DNA of 64,000 nt, taken from the NCBI GenBank assembly GCA_029027265.1, contig CP093061.1, positions 868,001 through 932,000 on the forward strand. Direction: 5' to 3'. Below the pieces are notes generated by a model. It worked only from the letters and a program-made list of their open reading frames with translations, ran no database searches and was not told where the DNA came from. Source of the DNA: Sulfurospirillum_A sp029027265. Lineage in GTDB: Bacteria; Campylobacterota; Campylobacteria; Campylobacterales; Sulfurospirillaceae. Shown here one piece after another: positions 45,616 through 54,689 of this stretch (position 1 is the first letter of the stretch; each line of letters starts with the position of its first letter). The translations under genes were made by a program, and so were the position numbers.

Positions 45616-46627
45616 GGAATGTTCTATAAATAATGTACCTTTGTTAAGTAGAGTATTAACTTTAATATTTGATAGTCTTTTTCCTTTACAATTTTTTGTA
45701 TTATCAATGACTTTTTTACTGTTTGGAGAAAATTGGACTATACAAATTACCATTATAATCTTTATTGTTATGTTTATATCTATTTGGGTTTTAGACCAAA
45801 TTATACTACCTAGAAAAACAGGGTATACCTTTATTAGATATTTATTTGGTTTTAAAATTAAATATATAAAAACAAATCAAAAGATACCTTTTCTAAATTT
45901 ATTTGGACGTGGTATTACAATTTTGATTCTTGAATCTATTATTACTTCACTTATTACACTTATAATTATTTTAATAAGAAAAGACAAACGAGCAATACAT
46001 GAGATTGTTTCTGGTACTTATGGGAAAATGGTATCTAAACCAAAGTATTTACTAATAATGTTTTTTTTAATTCCTTTTGTAATTATCTCTTATTGCGGAG
46101 GAGTTCATACAATGTGTATTATGTTTGATAAAATATATATAAAACCTTCGATTAACAAAATGATAGAAAATATAAATTTTAGAAAAATAGTTCAAACAGA
46201 AAAAGAATTTTTGAAATTAATTGGTTCAAAAGAAAATTCACTAAATATGTATGAAAAAACATTGACTAATTTTAAAATCGAACCTATAATAGAGAAAAAA
46301 TCAAATTTTGACTCTTTTGATTTTTTTTATAATAATTTGACTGAGATAAATATAATCAAAAAAGTATATTGTCAAAAAATTCTAACACTATCTGACCCTT
46401 ACCCTTTTTTTAGTCCTATGGATTCTTATAATAATATTCTTTTTAGAATATTCGCAATTGCTGCTAGTACAAGAAGAGCAGATAAAAATTACACATATTG
46501 TACAAAAGATAATAAAGTATATAATTACATGAAATTTAAAAGTAAAAAAGGTTTTCTTGAATCTTATGAGGTTTTTGAAGCTAATTTATCAAAAAGTGCA
46601 CTAACTCTTCACTATAATACCCCATAA
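45608..46627 (+). CDS. RDD-family membrane protein with a C-terminal extension
   Basis: I start it at the ATG at 45608 (MNKECSINNVPLLSRVLTLI), where AAGGA lies five bases upstream. The RDD domain fills residues about 8-145: the conserved arginine and aspartate are in LLSRVLTLIFDSLFP, and the closing motif reads DKRAIHEIVSGTYG. One more helix follows at about 150-170, then a non-membrane tail of about 170 residues with no domain I recognise. The 339-residue protein is long for the family. RDD proteins are often transporters or accessory membrane proteins. It overlaps the frameshifted membrane gene before it. Confidence 0.72.
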   Translation: MNKECSINNVPLLSRVLTLIFDSLFPLQFFVLSMTFLLFGENWTIQITIIIFIVMFISIWVLDQIILPRKTGYTFIRYLFGFKIKYIKTNQKIPFLNLFGRGITILILESIITSLITLIIILIRKDKRAIHEIVSGTYGKMVSKPKYLLIMFFLIPFVIISYCGGVHTMCIMFDKIYIKPSINKMIENINFRKIVQTEKEFLKLIGSKENSLNMYEKTLTNFKIEPIIEKKSNFDSFDFFYNNLTEINIIKKVYCQKILTLSDPYPFFSPMDSYNNILFRIFAIAASTRRADKNYTYCTKDNKVYNYMKFKSKKGFLESYEVFEANLSKSALTLHYNTP

Positions 46628-46806
46628 AGTCAAGAGAACTTTTTTTAAAATTTAATTCCCTTAAACACCTATTACTTATGTCCCAATCTTAACTAATTTA
46701 TGATAATTCTTTTAAATTTAAAATATTTTACTCTATTAGAGTTTAGTAAATATTTTATATAAAAATAAATAATTACTTATTTTTATAAGTAAAGAATAAG
46801 AATATC

Positions 46807-46812
46807 TATAAT
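46807..46812 (+). promoter_or_regulatory. -10 box upstream of katA
   Basis: TATAAT lies 58 bases before the catalase start, in a very AT-rich 240-base gap (46628-46869). The gap also holds several TTATTA/TAATAA half-sites that could suit a Fur/PerR-type repressor, though I cannot define one box. Nothing else is seen there. Confidence 0.4.
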
Positions 46813-46869
46813 AGAATAAATTATTAGTTAATAAAAATTAGCAATTAATAAAATCTTGAAGGAGATATT

Positions 46870-48297
46870 ATGAAAAATACAATGACAACATCAGGTGGTA
46901 ATCCCATATACGATAACCAAAATTCTTTAACAGCAGGAGAAAGAGGTCCTGTTTTAATGCAAGATTATCAACTTATGGAAAAACTTGCACATCAAAACAG
47001 GGAGAGAATTCCAGAAAGAGCTGTTCATGCTAAAGGAAGTGGTGCTTATGGTGAATTGATTATTAATCATGATATCTCTAAATATACAAAAGCAAATATA
47101 TTTAAAAAAGGTGAAAAAACTAGACTTTTACTTAGATTTTCAACTGTTGCAGGAGAAAAAGGAGCCGCAGATGCAGAGAGAGATGTACGTGGTTTTGCAA
47201 TGAAATTTTATACAAAAGATGGAAATTGGGATTTGGTAGGAAATAATACTCCAATATTTTTTATAAGAGACCCTCAAAAATTTCCAGATTTTATACATAC
47301 TCAAAAAAGACATCCACAAAGTAATTTAAGAAGCAATACTGCCGCTTGGGATTTTTGGTCACTTTCACCAGAAAGTCTTCATCAAGTAACTATATTGATG
47401 TCAGATCGTGGTTTACCTCGTAGTTATAGACATATTAATGGATATGGCTCACACACGTATAGTTTAGTTAACAAAAACAATGAGCGTTCTTGGGTGAAGT
47501 TTCACTTTAAAACAAAACAAGGCATAGAAACATTAACTAATGAAGAAGCAGAACAAATTGTAGCTAAAGATAGAGAAAGCTCACAAAGGGATTTATTTGA
47601 GAGTATAAAGAAAAAAGATTTTCCAAAATGGAACTTTCAAATTCAGATAATGAGTAAAAAAGAAGCAAAAAATTGTGCATTTAATCCTTTTGATTTAACA
47701 AAAGTTTGGTCTCATGCAGATTATCCAATGATTGATGTAGGTGAAATGACACTAAATGAAAACCCAAAAAGTTATTTTAATGAAGTTGAACAGGCATCTT
47801 TTAGTCCATCAAATGTAGTTCCTGGTATTGGTTATTCTCCTGATAAAATGTTACAAGCGAGAATATTTTCATATCCTGATGCTCAACGTTACAGGGTAGG
47901 AACGAACTATGAATCACTGCCAGTAAATAGACCAATAAACGAAGTAAATACTTATCATCTTGATGGTGCCATGAATCATGAACAAAAAGAAGTTACAGAT
48001 GCATACTATGAACCAAATAGTTTTGCAGGACCAAAACAAAATGAAGAATTTAAAGAACCTTCACTAGATGTCGGTAATGTTGCAGCAAGATATGACCATA
48101 GGGATGGGAATGATGATTTTTCACAGGTAGCAGCTCTATTTAATTTAATGAGTGAGAATCAAAAAAATCAATTATTTAACAATATAGCATCTGCTATGGA
48201 AGGTGTTCCTTCTAATATAGTAGAGCGTCAATTAGCTCTGTTTGAAAAAGTTGATTTGGCATACAGTTTAGGTGTTAAAAAAGCTTTAGGAATTTAA
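46870..48297 (+). CDS. katA: Catalase (haem, small-subunit clade 3 type)
   Basis: Splits hydrogen peroxide to water and oxygen. The 475-residue length is that of small-subunit catalases. The distal active site reads RERIPERAVHAKGSGAYG with catalytic H53, followed by N126 in NNTPIFF. The proximal haem ligand is Y335 in RIFSYPDAQRYR. There is no signal peptide, so the enzyme is cytosolic. AAGGAGATATT precedes the start. The ankyrin gene begins one base after the stop, as expected for its helper. Confidence 0.96.
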   Translation: MKNTMTTSGGNPIYDNQNSLTAGERGPVLMQDYQLMEKLAHQNRERIPERAVHAKGSGAYGELIINHDISKYTKANIFKKGEKTRLLLRFSTVAGEKGAADAERDVRGFAMKFYTKDGNWDLVGNNTPIFFIRDPQKFPDFIHTQKRHPQSNLRSNTAAWDFWSLSPESLHQVTILMSDRGLPRSYRHINGYGSHTYSLVNKNNERSWVKFHFKTKQGIETLTNEEAEQIVAKDRESSQRDLFESIKKKDFPKWNFQIQIMSKKEAKNCAFNPFDLTKVWSHADYPMIDVGEMTLNENPKSYFNEVEQASFSPSNVVPGIGYSPDKMLQARIFSYPDAQRYRVGTNYESLPVNRPINEVNTYHLDGAMNHEQKEVTDAYYEPNSFAGPKQNEEFKEPSLDVGNVAARYDHRDGNDDFSQVAALFNLMSENQKNQLFNNIASAMEGVPSNIVERQLALFEKVDLAYSLGVKKALGI

Positions 48298-48298
48298 G

Positions 48299-48784
48299 AT
48301 GGAAATTAAAACACAAGAGCAAAATCGATACCTTGAACTTCAAATGATGGCTTTAAACTATGCAAGATATGGAAATACACAAGAGTTAATGCTTATGATT
48401 GAAGCAAAAATGCCTATCAATCTAAGTGATCAAAAAGGTAATACTCTTTTAATGCTTTCTACATATAATGAGCATGAGCAAACAACTCAAATGCTTGTAG
48501 ACAAAGGTGCAATAGTTGATCAAAAAAATGATAGAGGACAAACCCCACTTGCTGGGGTTTGTTTTAAAGGTTATTTAGGTATTGCAAAAGTATTAGTTCA
48601 AGCAGGAGCAAATATATATGAAAACAATGGAATGGGAACAACACCTATTATGTTTGCATCTTTATTTGGAAATCATGAAATTGTAAAGTACTTAAGTAAA
48701 CAAAATACTAGTAAAAAAGCAAAGTTTTATCTAGTGATATCTAAGCTATTTAGTTCGATTAAAAAGTTATTTGCTAATAATTAA
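48299..48784 (+). CDS. Ankyrin-repeat protein, catalase partner
   Basis: A 161-residue protein with about four ankyrin repeats: GNTQELMLMIEAKMPINLSD, GNTLLMLSTYNEHEQTTQML, GQTPLAGVCFKGYLGIAKVL and GTTPIMFASLFGNHEIVKYL. There is no signal peptide, and the basic C-terminus has no domain. It sits one base behind katA. In Campylobacter jejuni the ankyrin protein Cj1386, encoded next to katA, is needed to load haem into the catalase. The same job is likely here by position and fold. Its end is 11 bases from the convergent ctaB gene. Confidence 0.85.
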   Translation: MEIKTQEQNRYLELQMMALNYARYGNTQELMLMIEAKMPINLSDQKGNTLLMLSTYNEHEQTTQMLVDKGAIVDQKNDRGQTPLAGVCFKGYLGIAKVLVQAGANIYENNGMGTTPIMFASLFGNHEIVKYLSKQNTSKKAKFYLVISKLFSSIKKLFANN

Positions 48785-48795
48785 ATTCATATGTG

Positions 48796-49686
48796 TTAAA
48801 TCCACTTATCAAGAACTAAAAGCCCTATTACTAAAAGAGTATATAAGTTCAACTGCATAAAAGTTTTTCTACAAAGTCTTTTGTTTTTCCAAGTGTCTTT
48901 GTAAAGTAGAACAACACCTTTATAGAGCATAAAGATAGAGTGAAATAAAATCAATCCCAAGATGAGGCTACTTTGTGGCATGAAAAAAGATACAGCCATA
49001 AGCCCACTTATGATAGTGAAAAGTATCCAAATGTATGTGATTCTTGCCAAACCTTCTCCTCCTAAAACTTCTATCATAGTAGGAAATCCAGCTTCTTTAT
49101 AGTCTTTATGATAAACCAATACTAAAAGCCAAAAGTGAGGCATTTGCCAGATGAAATAAAACCATGCTAAAGCTAAAAAAGAAGGGTTAAGTAGATTTTC
49201 TCCAGCAGCCATCCACATGATGACCGGAGGAATAACACCTAAAAGAGCTCCTGGAAAAACAGCATAAGGATTGATTTTTTTCATGGGAGTGTAGATGCCG
49301 TTGTAAATTAAAACTACTAAAGCAAAAATTGCAACACCTGTAAAAGCTAAGACAGCATAGATAACAAGCATTGAAAAACCAATAAGACCTATTATGATGC
49401 CTACTGCTTCTTTTTCACTAATGCGTCCAGTGACTAGTGGTCTGTTTTTGGTTCTTGGCATAAGAGCGTCTAGGTGACGTTCTTGAAATTGGTTTAAGGC
49501 ACAAACCCCAAGTGCGAGTAAAAAAATAGCAAAAAGAGAGACCCATAAATCAGAGGTTATCTCTTCTGTTGCTAAAAGATAAACAAAAACTCCAGGAATT
49601 CCTACAGCAGCTGAAAGTAGGGCTTTTGTAAAAGATAGATAATCTTTTATAGTAGCACGTGAATCAACTAGAGTTTTTGTTTTCAT
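48796..49686 (-). CDS. ctaB: Protohaem IX farnesyltransferase (haem O synthase)
   Basis: Adds a farnesyl group to haem B to give haem O, needed for the neighbouring oxidase. The 296-residue membrane protein has the UbiA-type signature NQFQERHLDALMPRTKNRPL near residue 65, with both aspartate/arginine clusters, and about eight helices. It is the last gene of the oxidase operon, two bases after the subunit II stop. No haem A synthase (ctaA) lies in this window, so it cannot be told whether the oxidase uses haem O or haem A. Confidence 0.93.
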   Translation of the reverse strand: MKTKTLVDSRATIKDYLSFTKALLSAAVGIPGVFVYLLATEEITSDLWVSLFAIFLLALGVCALNQFQERHLDALMPRTKNRPLVTGRISEKEAVGIIIGLIGFSMLVIYAVLAFTGVAIFALVVLIYNGIYTPMKKINPYAVFPGALLGVIPPVIMWMAAGENLLNPSFLALAWFYFIWQMPHFWLLVLVYHKDYKEAGFPTMIEVLGGEGLARITYIWILFTIISGLMAVSFFMPQSSLILGLILFHSIFMLYKGVVLLYKDTWKNKRLCRKTFMQLNLYTLLVIGLLVLDKWI

Positions 49687-49687
49687 A

Positions 49688-50953
49688 TTAAAGTCCTTTA
49701 AAATACTCTATAAGTACATTCATGTCATCATCACTGATAACACCTTTGTATGAGCTCATCATACCACCACTAAAACCATCAACTATTTCAGCATCAGGGT
49801 CTAAGATAGCACGTTTTATGTAAGCTTCATCACTTAGTACCTCTTTGAGAGTTCCATCAACACTGACTTTCACAGTTCTCCCAAACATACCTTTGTAACT
49901 TGGACCAACGAGCATAGAGCCATCAAGGGAGTGACAACCAGTACAGCCATTGTTGTCTAATATAGCAATAGCTTTTTTTGTGTTGTCCACTTTAACTTCA
50001 ACTTTTCCACCTTTAAAGTAATCTATGATTTTGTCTATATCTTCATCATTTATGACATCTTTGTATGAACTCATCATGCCACCACTATAACCATCTACTA
50101 ATTCAGCATCGGGGTCTAAAATTGCACGTTTTAGGTAAGCTTCGTCACTTAGTACTTCTTTAAGAGTGCCATCTACGGTGATTTTAACTTTTCTTCCAAA
50201 CATATCTTTATAACTTGGACCAACTAAAGGTGAACCATCAAGTGAGTGACACCCAGTACAGCCATTGTCATTTAAAAGTGTAAGCCCAGGATGAACTGCA
50301 ACTTTTTCTTCTTTATCGAATGGAGTTTTCTTATCGCTGTTGTACCATGCGTCAAACTCTTCTTTTTCTAAAACATATATTTTTGCAAGCATATAAGAGT
50401 GTCTAGTACCACAATATTCAGCACATAAAATATCAAAAGCTCCTGTATCAGTTGCTTTAAACCAAGCGTTATATGTTTTACCTGGAACAGCATCTTGTTT
50501 TAGTCTCATTGCTGGAACATAGTAACTATGAAGTACATCATTTTTCTTTGCTGTTATTGCAAGTTTTATATTTTCCCCTATTGGTACATATAAATCTTTT
50601 GTTTTTTTACCATTTGGATACTCATGTGTCCAAAACCACATTTGACCTGTTACTTTTACTTCCATGTTTTGAGCAGGTATAGTTCTCATCGCTTTCAGAC
50701 TTGTATAACCATAATAAAACATAACTGCTAAGAGTATCATTGGAGCCACTGTCCAAGTTATCTCTAGTGGTAAATTGTGTTCTATATTTTTAATTTGATC
50801 TCTAGAGTGTCTTTTACTGCTATATTTATATAAGAAGTAAAACATTACTCCAACAACAAGTACAAATATAACAATACAGAGTCCAACAACAACCCATATA
50901 GCTAAATCTACTTCACCAGCGAAACTTGATACACCTTTCATTCCTTCTAACAT
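49688..50953 (-). CDS. ctaC: Cytochrome c oxidase subunit II with two fused cytochrome c domains
   Basis: Takes electrons into the oxidase through the CuA centre. The 421-residue protein has two N-terminal helices (about 17-43 and 65-85) and a cupredoxin domain with all CuA ligands (H142, and C177, E179, C181, H185, M188 in CAEYCGTRHSYM). Two cytochrome c domains follow: CTGCH at 232-236 and CTGCH at 337-341, exactly 105 residues apart, each with the SGGMMSSYK methionine region. The two haem domains are nearly identical, so they come from a recent tandem duplication; ordinary caa3 subunits carry one. This suggests an extended electron wire to a periplasmic donor. Confidence 0.93.
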   Translation of the reverse strand: MLEGMKGVSSFAGEVDLAIWVVVGLCIVIFVLVVGVMFYFLYKYSSKRHSRDQIKNIEHNLPLEITWTVAPMILLAVMFYYGYTSLKAMRTIPAQNMEVKVTGQMWFWTHEYPNGKKTKDLYVPIGENIKLAITAKKNDVLHSYYVPAMRLKQDAVPGKTYNAWFKATDTGAFDILCAEYCGTRHSYMLAKIYVLEKEEFDAWYNSDKKTPFDKEEKVAVHPGLTLLNDNGCTGCHSLDGSPLVGPSYKDMFGRKVKITVDGTLKEVLSDEAYLKRAILDPDAELVDGYSGGMMSSYKDVINDEDIDKIIDYFKGGKVEVKVDNTKKAIAILDNNGCTGCHSLDGSMLVGPSYKGMFGRTVKVSVDGTLKEVLSDEAYIKRAILDPDAEIVDGFSGGMMSSYKGVISDDDMNVLIEYFKGL

Positions 50954-50965
50954 AACAATCCTTCC

Positions 50966-51292
50966 CTAGTTACTAAATAAGTCATTTGGAGTATACCTAT
51001 AGTAGGTATCTATCGCCATCAATCCATACAAAACAATCCATAATATAATAGTAGTAAAAATCAGTTTTTGAAACAATGGAGATGATGACTTTATGTGCAT
51101 GTAGTATGCAACAATTAAAAATGCTTTTGTAAAGGAAATACCCAATTGAACTATTAAAGTTGAACCTAAATCTAAATCTGCAACAACAGGTTGTAGTAGA
51201 GTTAAAACAGTAAGTCCAATCAATAGAAAAAAGACATTATAATAAACAGAGGCACTAATTGGATGATGTTCTTGATTTGAATTTGTATTCAT
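50966..51292 (-). CDS. Cytochrome c oxidase subunit IV (small membrane subunit)
   Basis: A 108-residue protein with three helices (about 20-40, 50-70 and 80-100), the topology of the prokaryotic subunit IV/CyoD family. It helps assembly of the catalytic subunits. I choose the second of two adjacent ATGs (51292, MNTNSNQEHHP), which lies five bases after AGGAG. The longer open frame reaches into subunit III. It lies eight bases after subunit III and 12 before subunit II. Confidence 0.82.
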   Translation of the reverse strand: MNTNSNQEHHPISASVYYNVFFLLIGLTVLTLLQPVVADLDLGSTLIVQLGISFTKAFLIVAYYMHIKSSSPLFQKLIFTTIILWIVLYGLMAIDTYYRYTPNDLFSN

Positions 51293-51300
51293 CATAACTC

Positions 51301-51963
51301 CTAATAAATCAGATAAAATATAGGAAAAACAAACACCCAAACAAGGTGAACTAAATCCCAATAAAGAGCAGTATTTTCTAAAACAACAAAGTTTGTAGAA
51401 GTTATTTTACCGCTATTAATAAGAGCCAAAACCCAAAACATAACACCAATACCTATGATGATGTGTAGTCCATGAAGACCTGTCATCGTAAAGTATAGAC
51501 CAAAAAATAATTTAGTTCCATCTGCTAAAGCATCTAGTGTAGGAGAACCAGGATATATACCTATATGAATCTCATGTGACCACTCAAAATACTTGATTGT
51601 TAAAAACACAGTAGCAAGTATGATAGTTGCCCAAATAAACTTTTTTGATTCATTTATATGTCCATTTCTTAGTTTAACCAATGAAAGTCCCATTGTTAAT
51701 GCACTTAGAAGAAGTATAAAAGTATTTATACTTCCTAAGATTCTATTTAGACTCTCTGAAGCAGCCATAAAATCAGGAGAAAATTGAAATAGATAAAAAC
51801 CAAATACTAAAAACATAGCACCAAAAATCATAATTTCAGTAAAAATAAATAACCAAAATCCAAGTTTTGCACCCTCATAGTCGTTGTTAAAATCAACAAC
51901 TTCATGAGGATTACCTTGTTTGTCATAAACAATTTCAGGTTCAGTTAAGATTGCGTTACTCAT
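51301..51963 (-). CDS. ctaE: Cytochrome c oxidase subunit III
   Basis: A 220-residue subunit that supports the proton-pumping core. It has five helices rather than seven, as in short bacterial forms. It starts with a cytoplasmic stretch and the segment AKLGFWLFIFTEIMIFGAMF, and later shows FFGLYFTMTGLHGLHIIIG and YWDLVHLVWVFVFPIFYLIY, the family's conserved ends. It overlaps subunit I by eight bases. Confidence 0.92.
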   Translation of the reverse strand: MSNAILTEPEIVYDKQGNPHEVVDFNNDYEGAKLGFWLFIFTEIMIFGAMFLVFGFYLFQFSPDFMAASESLNRILGSINTFILLLSALTMGLSLVKLRNGHINESKKFIWATIILATVFLTIKYFEWSHEIHIGIYPGSPTLDALADGTKLFFGLYFTMTGLHGLHIIIGIGVMFWVLALINSGKITSTNFVVLENTALYWDLVHLVWVFVFPIFYLIY

Positions 51964-53623
51964 GTGGTTTGTCCTCCTTTACTGAAAGATCCAAGTGACG
52001 TACAGGCTCGCCATTTTTATACTCATATGGCATATAATCTACATAAGGAATCTCTCCAAAGTTTGGAAGTTGTGGTGGTGAAGGTATCTGCCACTCTAGT
52101 GTAGTTGCATTCCAAGGATTTGGTCCAGCAACTTTTCCATATCTCCAACCACGGTAAAGTGTATAAAACATATATATAAGTCCAAGTGTAAATACCCAAG
52201 AACCAAAAGTAGCTATCTTGTGCCATATTTCAAATTCAGGAAGATAATCAAAATAGCGTCTAGGCATACCCAGCATACCTGCTATGAACATTGGGAACCA
52301 AAGTAGATTGAAACCTATAAAGATAGTATAAAATGCTCTTGTAGCATGTTTTTCATCGTACATTTTTCCTGTAATCTTTGGGAACCAATAGTGCATTCCT
52401 GCAAACATAAGAAAAACAACACCACCAAGAATAGCATAATGAAAATGTGCAACAACAAAATAAGTATCGTGTAGGTAAATATCGACTCCTACAGATGCAA
52501 CAACCAATCCAGTAAGTCCACCTATGATAAAGGTAACAAACGTACCAACTGTCCAAAGCATGGGTGTTTTAAAATCAATAGAAGCTTTATACATAGTGGC
52601 AATCCAGTCAAAAAACTTGACACCAGTAGGAATTGCGACAAAAAATGTCAAAGCTGAAAATATAAGTTTAATCATTTCAGATTCACCAGATGTATACATA
52701 TGGTGTCCCCAAACTAAGTAACCAACACCAGCTATCATTGCACTTGAAATAGCAATCGAATGATACCCAAATATGGGCTTTCTACAGAATGTAGGAACTA
52801 TCTCAGAAGCTATTCCAAAAGCAGGAAGTATCATAAGATAAACAGCAGGGTGAGAATATATCCAAAACATATGTTCAAGTAAAACGGGGTCTCCACCTTT
52901 GGTAGGGTCGAAAATACCAATTCCAAATGTCCGTTCAAGTATAACCATAATCAAGGAAATTCCTATGACAGGAGTTGCTAGGATTTGTATCCATGAAGTA
53001 GCGTAAAGACTCCAAACAAAAAGAGGCATCTTGAAGAATCCCATTCCTGGAGCTCTAAGTCTATGAATCGTAACAACAAAGTTTATCCCTGTTAATATTG
53101 AGGCAAAACCAAGTATAAAAGCAGCACTTAATGCCCATACAACATTAGTATCTGTTTTTACACTGTACGGTGCATAAAAGGTCCAACCAGTATCTGCAAA
53201 TCCTTCTCCTATAAACAAAGAGGAAACGGCAAGAACAGCTCCAAGCATATAAAGCCACCATGAGAGTAAATTGATTCTAGGGAAAGATACATCTCTAGCA
53301 CCAAGTTGTAAGGGTAGCAAAAAGTTGCCTAATACCGCAGGAATACCAGGAATGATAAATAAAAATATCATTATTACCCCGTGAAGTGTAAATGCTTGAT
53401 TATAAGTATCAGCATCTATAAAATCTTGACCGGGACTAAATAGTTCTAAACGCATTACCAATGCAGTAGCAACTGCTACAGCAAAAAATGCAAACATGAC
53501 AAATAAATATAACAAAGCAATACGCTTATGATCTATACTAAATATCCATTGTAATACTTTACTTTTATGGTGCCCAAACACTGTGTGTGTTTCGTCATAA
53601 AAACTTTTGTGAACATTACTCAT
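51956..53623 (-). CDS. ctaD: Cytochrome c oxidase subunit I (haem-copper, A-type)
   Basis: The catalytic core that reduces oxygen to water and pumps protons. At 555 residues it has 12 helices. The low-spin haem and CuB ligands are visible: FTLHGVIMIF (first haem histidine), MFWIYSHPAVYLMILPAFG with the CuB histidine and cross-linked tyrosine, WGHHMYTSGE (two CuB histidines), and DTYFVVAHFHYAILGG (haem histidines). The YSHPAVYLMILP form, with tyrosine in helix VI, marks an A-type oxidase with a K-channel. Oxygen respiration through this enzyme is clear. Overlap with the SCO gene upstream places them in one operon. Confidence 0.95.
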   Translation of the reverse strand: MSNVHKSFYDETHTVFGHHKSKVLQWIFSIDHKRIALLYLFVMFAFFAVAVATALVMRLELFSPGQDFIDADTYNQAFTLHGVIMIFLFIIPGIPAVLGNFLLPLQLGARDVSFPRINLLSWWLYMLGAVLAVSSLFIGEGFADTGWTFYAPYSVKTDTNVVWALSAAFILGFASILTGINFVVTIHRLRAPGMGFFKMPLFVWSLYATSWIQILATPVIGISLIMVILERTFGIGIFDPTKGGDPVLLEHMFWIYSHPAVYLMILPAFGIASEIVPTFCRKPIFGYHSIAISSAMIAGVGYLVWGHHMYTSGESEMIKLIFSALTFFVAIPTGVKFFDWIATMYKASIDFKTPMLWTVGTFVTFIIGGLTGLVVASVGVDIYLHDTYFVVAHFHYAILGGVVFLMFAGMHYWFPKITGKMYDEKHATRAFYTIFIGFNLLWFPMFIAGMLGMPRRYFDYLPEFEIWHKIATFGSWVFTLGLIYMFYTLYRGWRYGKVAGPNPWNATTLEWQIPSPPQLPNFGEIPYVDYMPYEYKNGEPVRHLDLSVKEDKPHE

Positions 53624-54410
53624 TGTAATTTTCTCCTCTTTTTCTTTTTTTTCCAGTTATCAACATGTATATAAAAAAACCAAAAACAAGTGTGAATATG
53701 ATAGTCGCAAGTATCTTTTTTGTTGCAAAAACATATTTGCTATTTTCAGGATCAAATGAAAAACAGTAGGATAATGCTCTTGTTATAGTAGGTCTTACTG
53801 TTCCTTCTGAAGCTTCCAAGAGAGCCATCTTTAAGTCAAATGATAGATACTTTATTCCACTTAGATATCTAGTTATTTTTCCCTGAGGGGACAATACAAC
53901 TAATCCAGCAGGGTGTATATAATCTACTAAGCTTTGTTTATTAATGATTTTTTTATATTCGTATCCTAGAGATTCAGTTAAAATATCTATAGTTTTTTGG
54001 TTATTTGTTGTTAAAAAGTTCCATGAGTTATGGTCGAAATTTTTTCTAATTACGTTTATATGATTTCTTTTGAAGTTTTTAGCATCTTTTGGTGTGTCGG
54101 TTTTTACAAAACTAATAGTTAAAGCTTTATAATCTTTACCTTCAGTTAGTTCCATTCTATCTACTGTTCTTGTCATTCCATCAATTTGAGGACCACAAAC
54201 ACCAGGACAGTTGAAGTAGTTTACAGATATAACAGTCGGTTTATTACTTATAAATTCACCCAATGTTTTTGTCATTCCATTTTCATCAGTAAATTCCAAA
54301 TCAAGTGGAACAAATTCGCCAAGTTTCTCATAGGTACCTATTTTATCGTCGCTTGCGTATGTACAAGACACTAGCATAGTAGTCACCAAAATTAAAAAAA
54401 GTTTTTTCAC
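53616..54410 (-). CDS. SCO1/SenC-family copper protein, lipid-anchored
   Basis: Delivers copper to the CuA site of subunit II. The thioredoxin-like domain carries CPGVC (about residue 75 in the long form) and the matching histidine in DYIHPAGLVVLS. I prefer the GTG at 54410 (KKLFLILVTTMLVSC), because AAGGG lies five bases upstream and this gives a clean lipobox (LVSC); an ATG at 54431 would add seven residues. A C-terminal helix (about 235-255) gives a second anchor. It is the first gene of the oxidase operon, overlapping subunit I by eight bases. Confidence 0.85.
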   Translation of the reverse strand: MKKLFLILVTTMLVSCTYASDDKIGTYEKLGEFVPLDLEFTDENGMTKTLGEFISNKPTVISVNYFNCPGVCGPQIDGMTRTVDRMELTEGKDYKALTISFVKTDTPKDAKNFKRNHINVIRKNFDHNSWNFLTTNNQKTIDILTESLGYEYKKIINKQSLVDYIHPAGLVVLSPQGKITRYLSGIKYLSFDLKMALLEASEGTVRPTITRALSYCFSFDPENSKYVFATKKILATIIFTLVFGFFIYMLITGKKRKRGENYNE

Positions 54411-54559
54411 AACAGCCCTTATCTTTATCATATATTAAAATGACACTTTTATAACACTTTTTTATGATAACAGATAATATGTAATCGCTATATAAATAAA
54501 ATAATTAGTAAAATTAATTTATGGAATATGAGCCAATATATTAGAATTTAATGTTTATT

Positions 54560-54599
54560 ATAACTTTCAAAATTGATTTGAATCAATTTTGAAAGTTAT
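54560..54599. repeat. 19-bp perfect inverted repeat
   Basis: The arms ATAACTTTCAAAATTGATT and their exact complement are separated by TG only. It lies 150 bases upstream of the oxidase operon and after the second SCO gene. Neither side has a T-tract, so it is not a usual terminator. Together with the repeat at 54619-54651 it fills most of a 260-base gap. Confidence 0.7.
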
Positions 54600-54618
54600 C
54601 TCCTTGATATACGGTAGT

Positions 54619-54651
54619 ATTTAAATAAGATAAATTTTATCTTATTTAAAT
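54619..54651. repeat. 16-bp perfect inverted repeat
   Basis: The arms ATTTAAATAAGATAAA and TTTATCTTATTTAAAT have a one-base centre. The right arm runs within five bases of a TTACATGTAA motif at 54656-54665. It sits 38 bases after the stop of the second SCO gene. A weak terminator or a regulator site are both possible. Confidence 0.65.
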
Positions 54652-54689
54652 TTATTACATGTAAGCTTTTAAAAGTAGATATTATTGTA

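Noticed and set aside
46870..48784. Ankyrin protein as an effector or toxin.
   Set aside because: It has no signal and lies one base behind katA, matching the known haem-loading partner of catalase.
54560..54651. The two adjacent palindromes as a mini CRISPR array or integration site.
   Set aside because: Their sequences differ from each other, there is no repeat-spacer pattern, and no cas or integrase gene is nearby.
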